8,036 bases of DNA from G020353115 sp964389685. GTDB taxonomy: Bacteria; Bacteroidota; Bacteroidia; Bacteroidales; VadinHA17. The position numbers were made by a program, and so were the translations under genes. The stretch covers positions 1 to 8,036 of the forward strand of contig CAYMFM010000121.1 in assembly GCA_964389685.1 (NCBI GenBank), given 5' to 3'. The notes below the pieces were generated by a model that was not told the DNA's origin, made no database searches, and saw only the letters and a program-made list of their open reading frames with translations. Within the stretch, counting starts at the first letter, position 1. Every line of letters begins with the position of its first letter. Shown here piece after piece: positions 1 through 6,997 of this stretch.

Positions 1-150
1 CCCATGCTCCTGCTGCGTGATTTTTATATCTTATTTACCCTAATTGCCATCCTGGGAATCATCTACCTGATTTTAAGAAGAATACACCATCATCGCAGGA
101 GGGATATGCGAAACAGGTTTAAAAAGAGAGGAGATATAGGGAATAATTAG
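1..150 (+). CDS. C-terminal end of an unidentified membrane protein (partial)
   Basis: Frame 1 is open from the window edge to a TAG at 148-150. It encodes a hydrophobic stretch (roughly residues 8-25, with FYILFTLIAILGIIYLIL) followed by a strongly basic tail rich in His, Arg and Lys. That is the pattern of one membrane helix with a positively charged cytoplasmic end. An ATG at position 4 could in principle start a 48-residue single-helix protein. The open frame runs off the edge without a visible upstream signal, so a truncated C-terminus of a larger protein is more likely. I do not recognise the family. Confidence 0.5.
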   Translation, partial: PMLLLRDFYILFTLIAILGIIYLILRRIHHHRRRDMRNRFKKRGDIGNN

Positions 151-169
151 AATGAAAAAGTCTTTAATT

Positions 170-200
170 ATTTCGGATTGCGAACGGCGGATTGCGGATT
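170..200. repeat. Low-complexity CGGATTGCG repeat, left arm of an inverted pair
   Basis: The unit CGGATTGCG, with small variants, recurs here. ATTTCGGATTG at 170-180 is the exact reverse complement of CAATCCGAAAT at 381-391. The two arms enclose the four-helix-bundle remnant at 257-343. Text of this kind is familiar from Bacteroidota intergenic regions (recollection, not a database result). Confidence 0.6.
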
Positions 201-256
201 TTTTTATGACATCCACCTGAAATCCTTTGTATTAACTTAAAAATTCTAATAAAATT

Positions 257-343
257 ATGGATAAAGAAGAATTGTTGAATGAATCCATGGAATTAACAGC
301 AATTTTTACTGCAACTGGTAAGACTGCTAAAATGAATCAATGA
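257..343 (+). pseudogene. C-terminal remnant of a four-helix-bundle (23S rRNA IVS-type) protein
   Basis: A 28-residue frame ends at TGA 341-343 and reads MDKEELLNESMEL followed by TAIFTATGKTAKMNQ. The pattern of an ELL...ELTAIF...TAK end matches, from memory, the last helix of the four-helix-bundle proteins related to 23S rRNA intervening-sequence proteins, which are normally about 115-130 residues. Everything N-terminal to this helix is missing: the frame meets a stop at 233-235, and the DNA before that is repeat text. I read it as a broken gene, not a functional micro-protein. The flanking inverted CCGAAAT repeats resemble text I recall behind intact family members. The family call rests on a short match and is moderate. 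Confidence 0.55.
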
Positions 344-380
344 TTATACCTGTTTTAATTTAAAGACATCAATTTATTTT

Positions 381-414
381 CAATCCGAAATCCGAAATTC
401 AATATCCGAAATCG
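381..414. repeat. CCGAAAT repeat, right arm of the inverted pair
   Basis: Three imperfect copies of ATCCGAAAT occur just upstream of the Nudix start codon. The first 11 bases are the exact inverse of 170-180. This leaves very little unique sequence for a promoter of the gene at 423, whose transcription may begin upstream of the repeat. Confidence 0.6.
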
Positions 415-422
415 TTTACTCC

Positions 423-869
423 ATGCCCTACACCTACAAATACCCCCGTCCTGCATTAACCACCGATTGTGCTGTCTTTCGAAAAGTAAAGAACAACCTC
501 GAATTGCTCCTGATCCAGCGGGATCGTTATCCGTTTGAAGGGATGTGGGCGCTTCCGGGTGGATTTATCGAGATGGACGAGAGGCTGCATGAAGCAGCCT
601 CCAGGGAGCTGGAGGAAGAGACCGGACTGACAGGAATCCGGTTAACACCATTTAAAACGTTTGATGCAATTGACCGGGATCCCAGGGGACGTACCATCTC
701 CTTTATTTTCTGCGGATTCCTTGATGTAACCTCAAAACAGGTGAAGGCTGCATCGGATGCCCGGGATGCCCGGTGGTTCAATGTAAAAAAATTGCCTGAA
801 CTGGCTTTCGATCATGCAGAGATCGTTGGTGAGATCCTGAAGGAGAAAGGGGTAACGAATTATGAGTGA
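423..869 (+). CDS. Nudix hydrolase, ADP-ribose pyrophosphatase type
   Basis: This is a complete 148-residue Nudix protein. The signature G-x5-E-x7-REL-x-EE-x-GL is perfect: Gly47, Glu53, Arg61-Glu62-Leu63, Glu65-Glu66 and Gly68-Leu69, with the preceding MWALPGGF at 41-48. The Glu residues bind the Mg or Mn that drives cleavage of a nucleoside diphosphate linked to another group. The N-terminal YKYPRPALTTDC and the DRDPRGR segment at about 85-91 are typical of the ADP-ribose pyrophosphatase / NrtR-like branch (COG1051), so ADP-ribose is a likely substrate. There is no DNA-binding domain, so this is an enzyme and not the NrtR regulator. The ATG at 423 gives the expected family N-terminus; no Shine-Dalgarno site is seen, which is normal in Bacteroidota. 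It is a single-gene unit, convergent with cysN. Its TGA stop lies inside a GAGTGAT tandem repeat. Exact substrate is uncertain. Confidence 0.9.
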   Translation: MPYTYKYPRPALTTDCAVFRKVKNNLELLLIQRDRYPFEGMWALPGGFIEMDERLHEAASRELEEETGLTGIRLTPFKTFDAIDRDPRGRTISFIFCGFLDVTSKQVKAASDARDARWFNVKKLPELAFDHAEIVGEILKEKGVTNYE

Positions 870-895
870 TGAGTGATGAGTGATGATGATTGATG
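864..895. repeat. GAGTGAT tandem repeat containing the Nudix stop codon
   Basis: Three perfect GAGTGAT units (864-870, 871-877, 878-884) are followed by GATGATTGATG. The first unit supplies the last residue (Glu) and the TGA stop of the Nudix gene. The inverse of the same text appears at 2691-2712. Confidence 0.8.
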
Positions 896-899
896 CCTG

Positions 900-915
900 C
901 CTGACGGCAGTCAGG
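900..915. repeat. Small hairpin CCTGAC / GTCAGG
   Basis: CCTGAC pairs perfectly with GTCAGG across a GGCA loop, directly after the GAGTGAT repeat. It may help end Nudix transcription, but it lacks a following T tract. Confidence 0.55.
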
Positions 916-944
916 AATGAAGGTACTCGGTGCTCAGTTTTTTA

Positions 945-971
945 GTTCCATTAGGAGCGGCATATTTTTAG
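945..971 (+). repeat. REP-like element, degenerate stem
   Basis: GTTCC and GGAGC form an imperfect stem around ATTA, followed by the tail GGCATATTTTTAG. The same stem-plus-tail layout occurs at 7431-7458, 7763-7788, 7962-7987 and, inverted, at 2602-2629 and 8015-8036. The GGAGCGG...ATATTTTTAG half closely matches the inverted copy at the window end. Confidence 0.65.
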
Positions 972-1017
972 TCCAGGGTAAGGATGCCTAAGCGGACGCC
1001 ACCCTGGGTTTTCTTTT
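972..1017 (+). terminator. CCAGGGT hairpin with T-rich tail, possible Nudix terminator
   Basis: CCAGGGT (973-979) pairs with ACCCTGG (1001-1007) across a 21-nt loop and is followed by TTTTCTTTT (1009-1017). This is compatible with an intrinsic terminator for the plus-strand gene, although the loop is long. A sister element, with CCCAGGGC / GCCCTGGG arms and no T tract, lies at 7576-7609, so the hairpin is probably a dispersed repeat that may also act as a terminator. Confidence 0.45.
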
Positions 1018-1049
1018 AACCCAGAACTGAAAACTTGGAACTAGAAACT

Positions 1050-1070
1050 GAATTTTCCAGTGGAAAATTC
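1050..1070. repeat. 21-nt palindrome GAATTTTCCA / TGGAAAATTC
   Basis: Two perfect 10-nt arms surround a single G, 52 bp beyond the cysN stop. It could serve as a terminator structure for cysN on the minus strand or be another dispersed palindrome. TTCCATGGATCG right after it also occurs at 7220-7231. Confidence 0.6.
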
Positions 1071-1121
1071 TTCCATGGATCGCAACCCACCATACACTAA
1101 ACAGAATCCGACATTCGACAT

Positions 1122-2393
1122 TCATATGATCATCCCCGCACCCACGGTTTCATTGGTTGCCTCGTCGATCAGGATAAGGCTGCCCGTAATGCGGTTTGTC
1201 CGGTACGAATCGTAAAAGATGGGGTGGGTAGTCTTGATGGATATCCTGCCAATTTCATTCAGCCCGATCGCTTTGTCTTCATAATTCTTATCCAGGGTAT
1301 TGATATCCATTTTGTATTTCACATCCGTGATGATGCACTTCAGATCGTTCGTTGTATGCTGAATGGTATATTTTCCACGCAGGTTCATCGGTTTTTCATT
1401 CAGCCAGCATATCATCATGTCCAGCTCCCTACCCACTTCGGGAGCTTTGTGTTCACCTACGATCATATCCCCCCGGCTAATGTCGATGTCATCCGTTAAC
1501 CGAAGGGTAATGGATTGCGGGGCAAATGCCATATCGAGTGATTCCTTGTATGAATCGACCGATTTTATGGTGGTTGTAAATCCTTTGGGTAATACTTTTA
1601 CCCTGTCTCCGGGACGGAATACTCCGCTTGCAATCCTGCCGGCATACCCCCTGTAATCCTGGAGCTTGTCCGATTGTGGACGAATGACATATTGTACCGG
1701 GAATCGTTGATGGGTAAGGTTTTGATCGCTGCTGATGTGAATGTTTTCAAGGAGGTACATCAGCGTTGGCCCATTATACCACTTCATGTTCTGCGACCGG
1801 TCAACCACGTTATCACCGTATTTGGCACTTATCGGAACAAAGCGGACATCTTTCACATCCAGCTTTGTCGAAAATTTCTTGAACTGTTTCTGAATATCTT
1901 CAAACACTTCCTCGTTGAAATCCAGCAAATCCATCTTATTCACACAAACAATGATATGGGGTATTTGCAGAAGTGAAGCAATGAAGGCATGCCTGAGCGT
2001 TTGTTCAATCACACCATTCCGTGCATCGACAAGAATCAGTGCTACATTTGCTGTGGATGCACCCGTGACCATGTTCCGGGTATACTGGATATGACCGGGA
2101 GTGTCGGCTATGATAAACTTCCGCTTGGGTGTGGCAAAATAACGGTACGCTACATCGATTGTAATTCCCTGCTCCCGTTCAGCACGCAGCCCATCTGTCA
2201 ACAGTGCCAGGTTAACTTCATCATTCCCGGTCCGTTCACTGGCTAACTCAATGGCTTCCATCTGATCCTCAAAAATGGCTTTGCTGTCGTACAACAACCT
2301 TCCTATCAGGGTGCTTTTGCCATCATCCACACTCCCAGCTGTGGTAAACCGCAGTAACTCCATGTTCAGGTAACCTGCGTTGGTTAGGGTCAT
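1122..2393 (-). CDS. cysN: Sulfate adenylyltransferase subunit 1 (GTPase subunit of ATP sulfurylase)
   Basis: CysN is the EF-Tu-like GTPase that couples GTP hydrolysis to synthesis of adenosine 5'-phosphosulfate by CysD in cytoplasmic sulfate assimilation. The 423-residue protein shows all G motifs: P-loop GSVDDGKST (20-28), switch GITID (76-80), DTPGH (97-101), NKMD (152-155) and SAK (189-191). Two beta-barrel domains follow, and the usual end VGAGMII is present, so it is complete. It is shorter than the E. coli protein (about 475), as is common in Bacteroidota, and has no fused CysC kinase. The chosen ATG gives the GYLNMELLRFTTAG start usual for these homologues; Met11 is an alternative. 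cysD lies upstream on the same strand, but 396 bp away instead of adjacent. I see no good TAnnTTTG promoter directly before it, so it is probably read through from cysD. Very confident in identity. Confidence 0.97.
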   Translation of the reverse strand: MTLTNAGYLNMELLRFTTAGSVDDGKSTLIGRLLYDSKAIFEDQMEAIELASERTGNDEVNLALLTDGLRAEREQGITIDVAYRYFATPKRKFIIADTPGHIQYTRNMVTGASTANVALILVDARNGVIEQTLRHAFIASLLQIPHIIVCVNKMDLLDFNEEVFEDIQKQFKKFSTKLDVKDVRFVPISAKYGDNVVDRSQNMKWYNGPTLMYLLENIHISSDQNLTHQRFPVQYVIRPQSDKLQDYRGYAGRIASGVFRPGDRVKVLPKGFTTTIKSVDSYKESLDMAFAPQSITLRLTDDIDISRGDMIVGEHKAPEVGRELDMMICWLNEKPMNLRGKYTIQHTTNDLKCIITDVKYKMDINTLDKNYEDKAIGLNEIGRISIKTTHPIFYDSYRTNRITGSLILIDEATNETVGAGMII

Positions 2394-2491
2394 GTTTTTC
2401 TTCTAATTGTCCGTAAAATCGTTTACTTTTTACGCTAAATCTTCTATTAAATCACTACACAATTGTCATTCGCTCCTCCGCCAGGCAGATC

Positions 2492-2629
2492 TTGTAATTC
2501 AGCTCGCTTACCTGCTCCAAGGCAGGTTGCAGTCGCTATAACTCGATAGTAATCCAACTCCGATAGAGTTGTGTTATCATACTATTTATTCTTTCTACTT
2601 TCTATAATAATCGAACACCGATGGTGTTC
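2492..2629 (-). repeat. Two-hairpin repeat module, copy A (inverted relative to copy B)
   Basis: Read on the minus strand, this has GAACACC-ATC-GGTGTTC (2629-2613), a tail GATTATTATAG, a variable spacer, CAACTC-TATCG-GAGTTG (2571-2555), GATTACTATCGA, a second variable part and GAGCTGAATTACAA (2505-2492). The same blocks in the same order form copy B at 7431-7548 on the plus strand. Conserved blocks are near identical while the spacers differ. Copy A carries an additional hairpin (ACCTGC 2510-2515 with GCAGGT 2522-2527) that copy B lacks. Confidence 0.85.
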
Positions 2630-2654
2630 AAAAAAAATTGAATCAAATCTTCTC

Positions 2655-2712
2655 CTCCTGTGTTCTCCGTGACTCTTTGTTAAAATTTTGTCACTCATCA
2701 ATCATCAATCAT
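2655..2712 (-). repeat. Low-complexity repeat text (CACGGAGAACACAGGAGG and GATTGATGA)
   Basis: On the minus strand ATGATTGATGATTGATGAGT (2712-2693) matches the text at the Nudix stop in inverted orientation. GTCACGGAGAACACAGGAGG follows at 2674-2655. Both are short dispersed words I recall from Bacteroidota intergenic DNA. No function is apparent. Confidence 0.6.
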
Positions 2713-2789
2713 AATTCCAACACCATGCCCCTTGCTCCAGGCTCCATGCATCCTGAACTCACCACTCTAATCGTCACCTTCTCTCACCC

Positions 2790-3695
2790 TTAAAAATACC
2801 CCTCCTTCTTCCGGTCCTCCATGGCTGCTTCGGATCGTTTATCATCCCACCGGCTTCCACGTTCCGTGGTCCGTATGGTAGCTACTTCCTGGATGATCTC
2901 CTCGAGTGTTGTCGCTTCTGAAAGGGTCAGTCCCGTACAGGTAATGTCTCCAATGGTCCGGCAGCGCACATCCCTCACCTCCACTTTTTCGGTCTCTTTC
3001 ATTTGCATAAAGGGAGCCCAGGCAAGCCATACTCCATCCCGGTTAAACACCTTTCGTCTGTGTGTAAAATAGATGCTGGGCATGGGAATATCCTCCATGT
3101 AGATGTATTGCCACACATCCATCTCAGTCCAGTTACTGATGGGGAACACCCGGAAATGTTCGCCCATGTGCTTTTTCCCGTTAAAAATATTCCACAGTTC
3201 CGGCCGCTGGTTTTTCGGGTCCCATTGTCCGAATTCATCGCGATGGGAAAAAAAGCGCTCCTTGGCACGTGCTTTCTCTTCATCCCTTCTGCCCCCTCCC
3301 ATCGCTGCATCGATCTTCATCTCCTCCAGGGCATCCAGCAATGTTACGGTTTGCAGAACGTTCCTGCTTGCATTCACGCCTTCCTCCTCAACAACCCGTC
3401 CCTTGTCAATCGAATCCTGCACATAGGCAACCAACAGCTTTGTACCGCTATCTTTCATCAGCTTATCGCGGTATTCCAGGGTCTCCTGGAAATTATGACC
3501 CGTATCAATATGGAGCAGAGGAAAAGGGATCTTTGCAGGCCAAAAGGATTTGCGTGCCAGGTGCCACATCACAATCGAATCCTTACCACCTGAAAACAGC
3601 ATGGTCGGTTTTTCAAACTGGGCAACGACTTCACGAATCACATACATCGATTCTGATTCCAGTTCCCGCAGGTGGTTGATATTATATTCACTCAT
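2790..3695 (-). CDS. cysD: Sulfate adenylyltransferase subunit 2 (catalytic subunit of ATP sulfurylase)
   Basis: CysD is the nucleotide-binding catalytic half of ATP sulfurylase; with CysN it converts sulfate and ATP to adenosine 5'-phosphosulfate and pyrophosphate. The 301-residue protein is full length (E. coli about 302). It has the PP-loop SGGKDS (35-40), LHIDTGHNFQET (61-72), GGGRRDEEKARAKER (133-147), FPISNWTEMDVWQYI (184-198), CRTIGD (245-250) and the terminal TERGSRWDD and KKEGYF. The motifs separate it from the related PAPS reductase CysH. The ATG at 3695 fits the family start and sits about 32 bp below an excellent TTTG-N19-TATTTTTG promoter. It is divergent from the peptidase gene and precedes cysN in the same direction across a 396-bp repeat-rich gap. 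No other sulfate-assimilation genes (cysC, cysH, transporter) are in view. Confidence 0.97.
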   Translation of the reverse strand: MSEYNINHLRELESESMYVIREVVAQFEKPTMLFSGGKDSIVMWHLARKSFWPAKIPFPLLHIDTGHNFQETLEYRDKLMKDSGTKLLVAYVQDSIDKGRVVEEEGVNASRNVLQTVTLLDALEEMKIDAAMGGGRRDEEKARAKERFFSHRDEFGQWDPKNQRPELWNIFNGKKHMGEHFRVFPISNWTEMDVWQYIYMEDIPMPSIYFTHRRKVFNRDGVWLAWAPFMQMKETEKVEVRDVRCRTIGDITCTGLTLSEATTLEEIIQEVATIRTTERGSRWDDKRSEAAMEDRKKEGYF

Positions 3696-3727
3696 GTAGG
3701 CGGCTTTGTTGACGAGAAAAAGTATGG

Positions 3728-3758
3728 CAAAAATAATCTTTCACCCGAATTAATCAAA
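3728..3758 (-). promoter_or_regulatory. cysD promoter, Bacteroidota type
   Basis: On the minus strand, TTTG (3758-3755) is followed by a 19-nt spacer and TATTTTTG (3735-3728). This matches the Bacteroidota -33/-7 consensus TTTG-N19-21-TAnnTTTG at every defined position. It implies a short leader of about 25-30 nt before the ATG at 3695. The -33 element is itself the end of a second TATTTTTG (3762-3755). Confidence 0.7.
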
Positions 3759-3798
3759 AATAATGACCATCATTCTTTTGTAATTCCTTACCTGCCTG

Positions 3799-3829
3799 TT
3801 GCTTACTCTGACTATTTTTCCTACTTTCG
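3799..3829 (+). promoter_or_regulatory. Candidate promoter of the tricorn-type peptidase gene
   Basis: TTG (3799-3801), a 20-nt spacer and TACTTTCG (3822-3829) fit the Bacteroidota promoter with one mismatch in TAnnTTTG. It lies about 30 bp before the ATG at 3859. This supports that start over the upstream in-frame ATG at 3799, which would fall inside the promoter. Confidence 0.5.
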
Positions 3830-3858
3830 AATGTATATTTTTTCTAATAAACACAATC

Positions 3859-6800
3859 ATGAAATCAACACTTACTTGCCTGTTCTTTTGTTTCGCTGCA
3901 ATATCCTTCTCACAAGAGTCAAACAGCGTTAGATTCATGTCCGATCCATCCCCCTCTCCGGATGGCAATACCCTGATTTTCGCCTACGAGGGGGATATCT
4001 GGAAAATGGATATGACTGGAGGAACAGCCTACCGTATAACGGCTATGGAAGGTAGTGAATCCCTGCCCCGGTTTAGTCCGGATAGTAAATGGATTGCTTT
4101 TACAGGGACGCAGGATGGCAATGAAAATATATATGTTGTCCCTTCCAGTGGCGGAGAGATCAAACAGCTAACCTTTCATTCATCATTTGATCATACCGAT
4201 TCCTGGTCGTGGGATTCCGAACAGATCTATTTTACATCGGGCCGTTTTAACAACTTCTCGACATACAGGGTGAGCATGCATGGAGGCACACCACAACGGT
4301 TGTTCTCTGATCATTACTGGGAAAATGCCCACTTCATTGTTGAAGATCCCGCCGGTGAAGGCTATATTTTTTCCGAATCCGGTGAAAGCTTCAGAAGTAA
4401 TAACAGAAAACGGTACAAAGGCGAAAACAACCCGGACATCAAACAATACAATCCACTCAAGGATCAATTCAAACAGTTAACGGATTATGAAGGAAAAGAC
4501 CTGTGGCCCACCATTGACGGAGACGGGAATATCTATTTTGCATCGGATGAAGGAACTATCGAATATAACCTGTTTACCATGAAAGATGGTGTAAAGACAA
4601 GACTTACATCCTTTACCTCCTCGATAGGAAGACCCCAGGTTAGTGCCAATGGCAGCGTGGTGGTCTTTACGCTCGACTACGAGATCCATGCCTGGTTTCC
4701 AGCCTCGAAGGAGACAAAAAAAATCCCGGTGAATATCTTTGCCAACAAACCCCTTGCCTTTGATAAAAGCTTCAATACGGATGGTGAGATAACCCTTTTT
4801 GACATCTCCCCGGATAACAAAAAGATTGCATTTATTTCCCGCGGCAGGCTGTTCATTTCCGACATCAAAGGACAGTTTATCACCGGGATCAAAACGTTAG
4901 ACAAGGAAAGGGTCATAGAGACCCTCTGGTTGCAGGATAGCAGAAATTTGATCCTTATCATGACCAATCATGGCTGGCCCAATATCTACCGGTTGTCATT
5001 GGATGGACAGCCTGAACTAACTGCTTTGAACAGGTCCGAAAAAAGTGCCAGAATGCTGGTTATGAATGCTGACCGGGGAAAAGCGGTTTATTATTCCGGC
5101 ACGGATGAACTGAGGATGATTGACCTGAAAACTTTTGAAGAGAAGTTGTTGCTCAATGATGAATTCTGGTTCAGGAGTTCACTCCCCGGATTCTCCCCAG
5201 ATGATAAACATGTCTTTTTTACCGCATACCGGCACTTTGAGCAGGATATCCTGATCTATGATCTGGAGAAAAACAAGAAAACAAACCTTACCAGTACATA
5301 CCTTACCGAATCCGATCCCTTCTGGTCACCCGATGGGAAATACATCTATTTCACGGCAGACCGGACAGAGGCAAGCTATCCCAGGGGTGGCAGCAACAAC
5401 CGGTTATACCGGATCCCTTTGCATAAATATTCAAAACCCTTCCGTAGTGATGAGGTAGAAAAAGTGATGGCGGATTCTCAGGAATCCGAACAACATCTCC
5501 CTGCTGGTATCGATTTCGATGACCTGCTGTTGCGATGGGAAACCCCGCTCAATGTGGGGCCACGCCAATCCGAACCCTATGTCATCAGTAAGGACACCGT
5601 TACGTATGTCTTGTTTAATTCAACCCATGAAGGAAAACAGGGTTTTTATAAGTTATCCCTCAATCCTTTTGAATCCCCGAAAACCGAAGCCTTCAAGGGC
5701 ATAACCAGTGGTACTGTTAAAAACGCAGACAAAGATTATTATGCATTGTCACGCGGAAAGATCTATAAACTAAACCTCAAATCAAATAAGGCTGATGAGA
5801 TAAAGATCAACTATGATTTTACCAAAAACCTGAGTGACGAATTTAACCAGATGTTTTACGAAGGATGGACCGTCCTTGCCGAAAATTATTATGATGAAAA
5901 GATGCATGGTACGGATTGGAAAACCATGCGATCAAAATATGAAACGTTTCTACCCTATGTGCGAAGCAGGAATGATCTGAGGATCATTATGAACGATATG
6001 TTCGGTGAGCTCAATTCATCACACATTGGTTTCTATTCTAGCGGTGAAGAAGAAGAGGTGGAGGTCAGCATGGTAACGGCATCCACCGGCATTCTTTTCG
6101 AAAAAGATAATCCGTATAAGGTCAAACGCATAATCCGGCATTCACCGGCAGATAATATCTATACCGATATCTTACCTGGCGACCTGATTGTTGGTGTTGA
6201 TGACGTTTCTGTGGATGAAAAGGTAAACAGGGAACGTTATTTTTTATACCCGAAAATGCCGGAGGAGATCACCCTTGCCCTTCTCAGGAATGGGAAAAGG
6301 ATTGAAACAAAGATCCATCCGATCGGGCGAATAAACGGTTTACTCTATGACGAATGGATTGCAGCCAACCAGGAAAGGGTGGATAAGCTGACCGGTAACA
6401 GGATCGGATATGTTTACCTGAAAAACATGGGCGGAGGCAGCCTCAACCGGTTTCTTATAGAGATGACCTCCGAAGAAGTGGGAAAAGAGGGAATGATCGT
6501 CGATCTGAGGTATAACACCGGAGGAAACATTCACGACGATGTGCTCAGGTTCCTATCCCAAAAACCCTATCTCAACTGGAAATTCAGGGAAGGGATGCTT
6601 TCACCACAACCCCATTTTGCCCCTTCCGGCAAGCCGATTGTCCTGATGATCAATGAATCGAGCCTTAGTGATGCGGAAATGACCACGGCCGGTTTCAAGG
6701 AACTGGGCTTGGGAACGGTGGTCGGAACCGAGACCTACCGGTGGATCATATTTACTTCCGGTGCCAGGCTGGTGGATGGATCCTTCTGCAGGCTGCCTGC

Positions 6801-6954
6801 CTGGGGATGTTACACACTCGATGGTACAGACCTGGAATTCAGTGGGGTAAGCCCCGATATCTACGTTAAAAACCGGTTCCCTGACAAAGTTAAAGGAGAA
6901 GACCCACAGCTCATGAAGGCAGTTGAGGTAGTTCTGGGGCAGGTTGAGAAGTGA
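3859..6954 (+). CDS. Secreted tricorn-type S41 serine peptidase with beta-propeller and PDZ domain
   Basis: From the ATG at 3859 this is 1031 residues, a normal size for bacterial tricorn-like proteases, which cut peptides using a Ser-His-Glu arrangement. A signal peptide (MKSTLTCLFFCFAAISFS, cleavage probably before Gln19) sends it out of the cytoplasm, unlike archaeal tricorn. The N-terminal two thirds form WD40/TolB-like propeller blades, visible as repeated SPDG or SPDxK motifs such as PSPDGNTLIF, FSPDSKWIAF, ISPDNKKIAF and WSPDGKYIYF. The C1 domain starts near residue 675 and carries Ser721-His722 (ELNSSHIGF). A PDZ domain spans roughly 740-820, and the catalytic C2 domain 846-1010 has RYNTGG (884-889), Ser937-Asp938 (ESSLSDAEM) and Glu993 (LEFSGVSPD). 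All expected catalytic positions seem present, so it should be active. A longer frame opening at 3799 would spoil the signal peptide. It is a single-gene unit, divergent from cysD. Substrates and partners are unknown. Confidence 0.92.
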   Translation: MKSTLTCLFFCFAAISFSQESNSVRFMSDPSPSPDGNTLIFAYEGDIWKMDMTGGTAYRITAMEGSESLPRFSPDSKWIAFTGTQDGNENIYVVPSSGGEIKQLTFHSSFDHTDSWSWDSEQIYFTSGRFNNFSTYRVSMHGGTPQRLFSDHYWENAHFIVEDPAGEGYIFSESGESFRSNNRKRYKGENNPDIKQYNPLKDQFKQLTDYEGKDLWPTIDGDGNIYFASDEGTIEYNLFTMKDGVKTRLTSFTSSIGRPQVSANGSVVVFTLDYEIHAWFPASKETKKIPVNIFANKPLAFDKSFNTDGEITLFDISPDNKKIAFISRGRLFISDIKGQFITGIKTLDKERVIETLWLQDSRNLILIMTNHGWPNIYRLSLDGQPELTALNRSEKSARMLVMNADRGKAVYYSGTDELRMIDLKTFEEKLLLNDEFWFRSSLPGFSPDDKHVFFTAYRHFEQDILIYDLEKNKKTNLTSTYLTESDPFWSPDGKYIYFTADRTEASYPRGGSNNRLYRIPLHKYSKPFRSDEVEKVMADSQESEQHLPAGIDFDDLLLRWETPLNVGPRQSEPYVISKDTVTYVLFNSTHEGKQGFYKLSLNPFESPKTEAFKGITSGTVKNADKDYYALSRGKIYKLNLKSNKADEIKINYDFTKNLSDEFNQMFYEGWTVLAENYYDEKMHGTDWKTMRSKYETFLPYVRSRNDLRIIMNDMFGELNSSHIGFYSSGEEEEVEVSMVTASTGILFEKDNPYKVKRIIRHSPADNIYTDILPGDLIVGVDDVSVDEKVNRERYFLYPKMPEEITLALLRNGKRIETKIHPIGRINGLLYDEWIAANQERVDKLTGNRIGYVYLKNMGGGSLNRFLIEMTSEEVGKEGMIVDLRYNTGGNIHDDVLRFLSQKPYLNWKFREGMLSPQPHFAPSGKPIVLMINESSLSDAEMTTAGFKELGLGTVVGTETYRWIIFTSGARLVDGSFCRLPAWGCYTLDGTDLEFSGVSPDIYVKNRFPDKVKGEDPQLMKAVEVVLGQVEK

Positions 6955-6972
6955 ATGAGAAGTGAGAAGTGA
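6946..6972. repeat. GAGAAGTGA repeat containing the peptidase stop codon
   Basis: Three GAGAAGTGA copies (6946-6954, 6957-6965, 6964-6972) begin inside the coding sequence. The first encodes the final Glu-Lys and the TGA stop. It parallels the GAGTGAT repeat that supplies the Nudix stop. Confidence 0.75.
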
Positions 6973-6997
6973 GTTAATAAGGATGATGGATGAAATA

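Larger units (their letters stand above)
870..1121. other. Convergent intergenic region with four hairpins
   Basis: This 252-bp gap between the converging Nudix and cysN genes holds no reading frame of interest. In order it contains the end of the GAGTGAT repeat, a small hairpin (900-915), a REP-like element (945-971), a CCAGGGT hairpin with a T-rich tail (972-1017), the low-complexity text GAACTGAAAACTTGGAAC (1023-1040), and a 21-nt palindrome (1050-1070). Just before the cysN stop on the plus strand, ATTCGACATTC forms another short repetition. Confidence 0.7.
2394..2789. other. Repeat-filled gap between cysD and cysN
   Basis: These 396 bp separate two genes that are normally adjacent. No open frame is supported. 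From cysD towards cysN (minus strand) the gap holds GGAGCCTGGAGCAAGGGGCA text (about 2727-2746), the inverse of the GAGTGAT repeat (2691-2712), GTCACGGAGAACACAGGAGG text (2655-2674), and the two-hairpin module (2492-2629). A CCGCCAGGC piece at 2478-2486 also occurs at 7520-7528. The last 65 bp before cysN are AT-rich and look unique. Confidence 0.7.

Noticed and set aside
423..869. NrtR-type transcriptional regulator instead of an enzyme
   Set aside because: The protein ends at 148 residues with no C-terminal winged-helix domain, and its Nudix box is fully catalytic.
3003..3679. Long open frames on the plus strand opposite cysD
   Set aside because: They are antisense shadows of a clearly functional cysD and encode no recognisable protein.
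3799..3858. Upstream in-frame ATG extending the peptidase by 20 residues
   Set aside because: The extension would bury the signal peptide and overlap the best promoter match; the ATG at 3859 gives a normal export signal.
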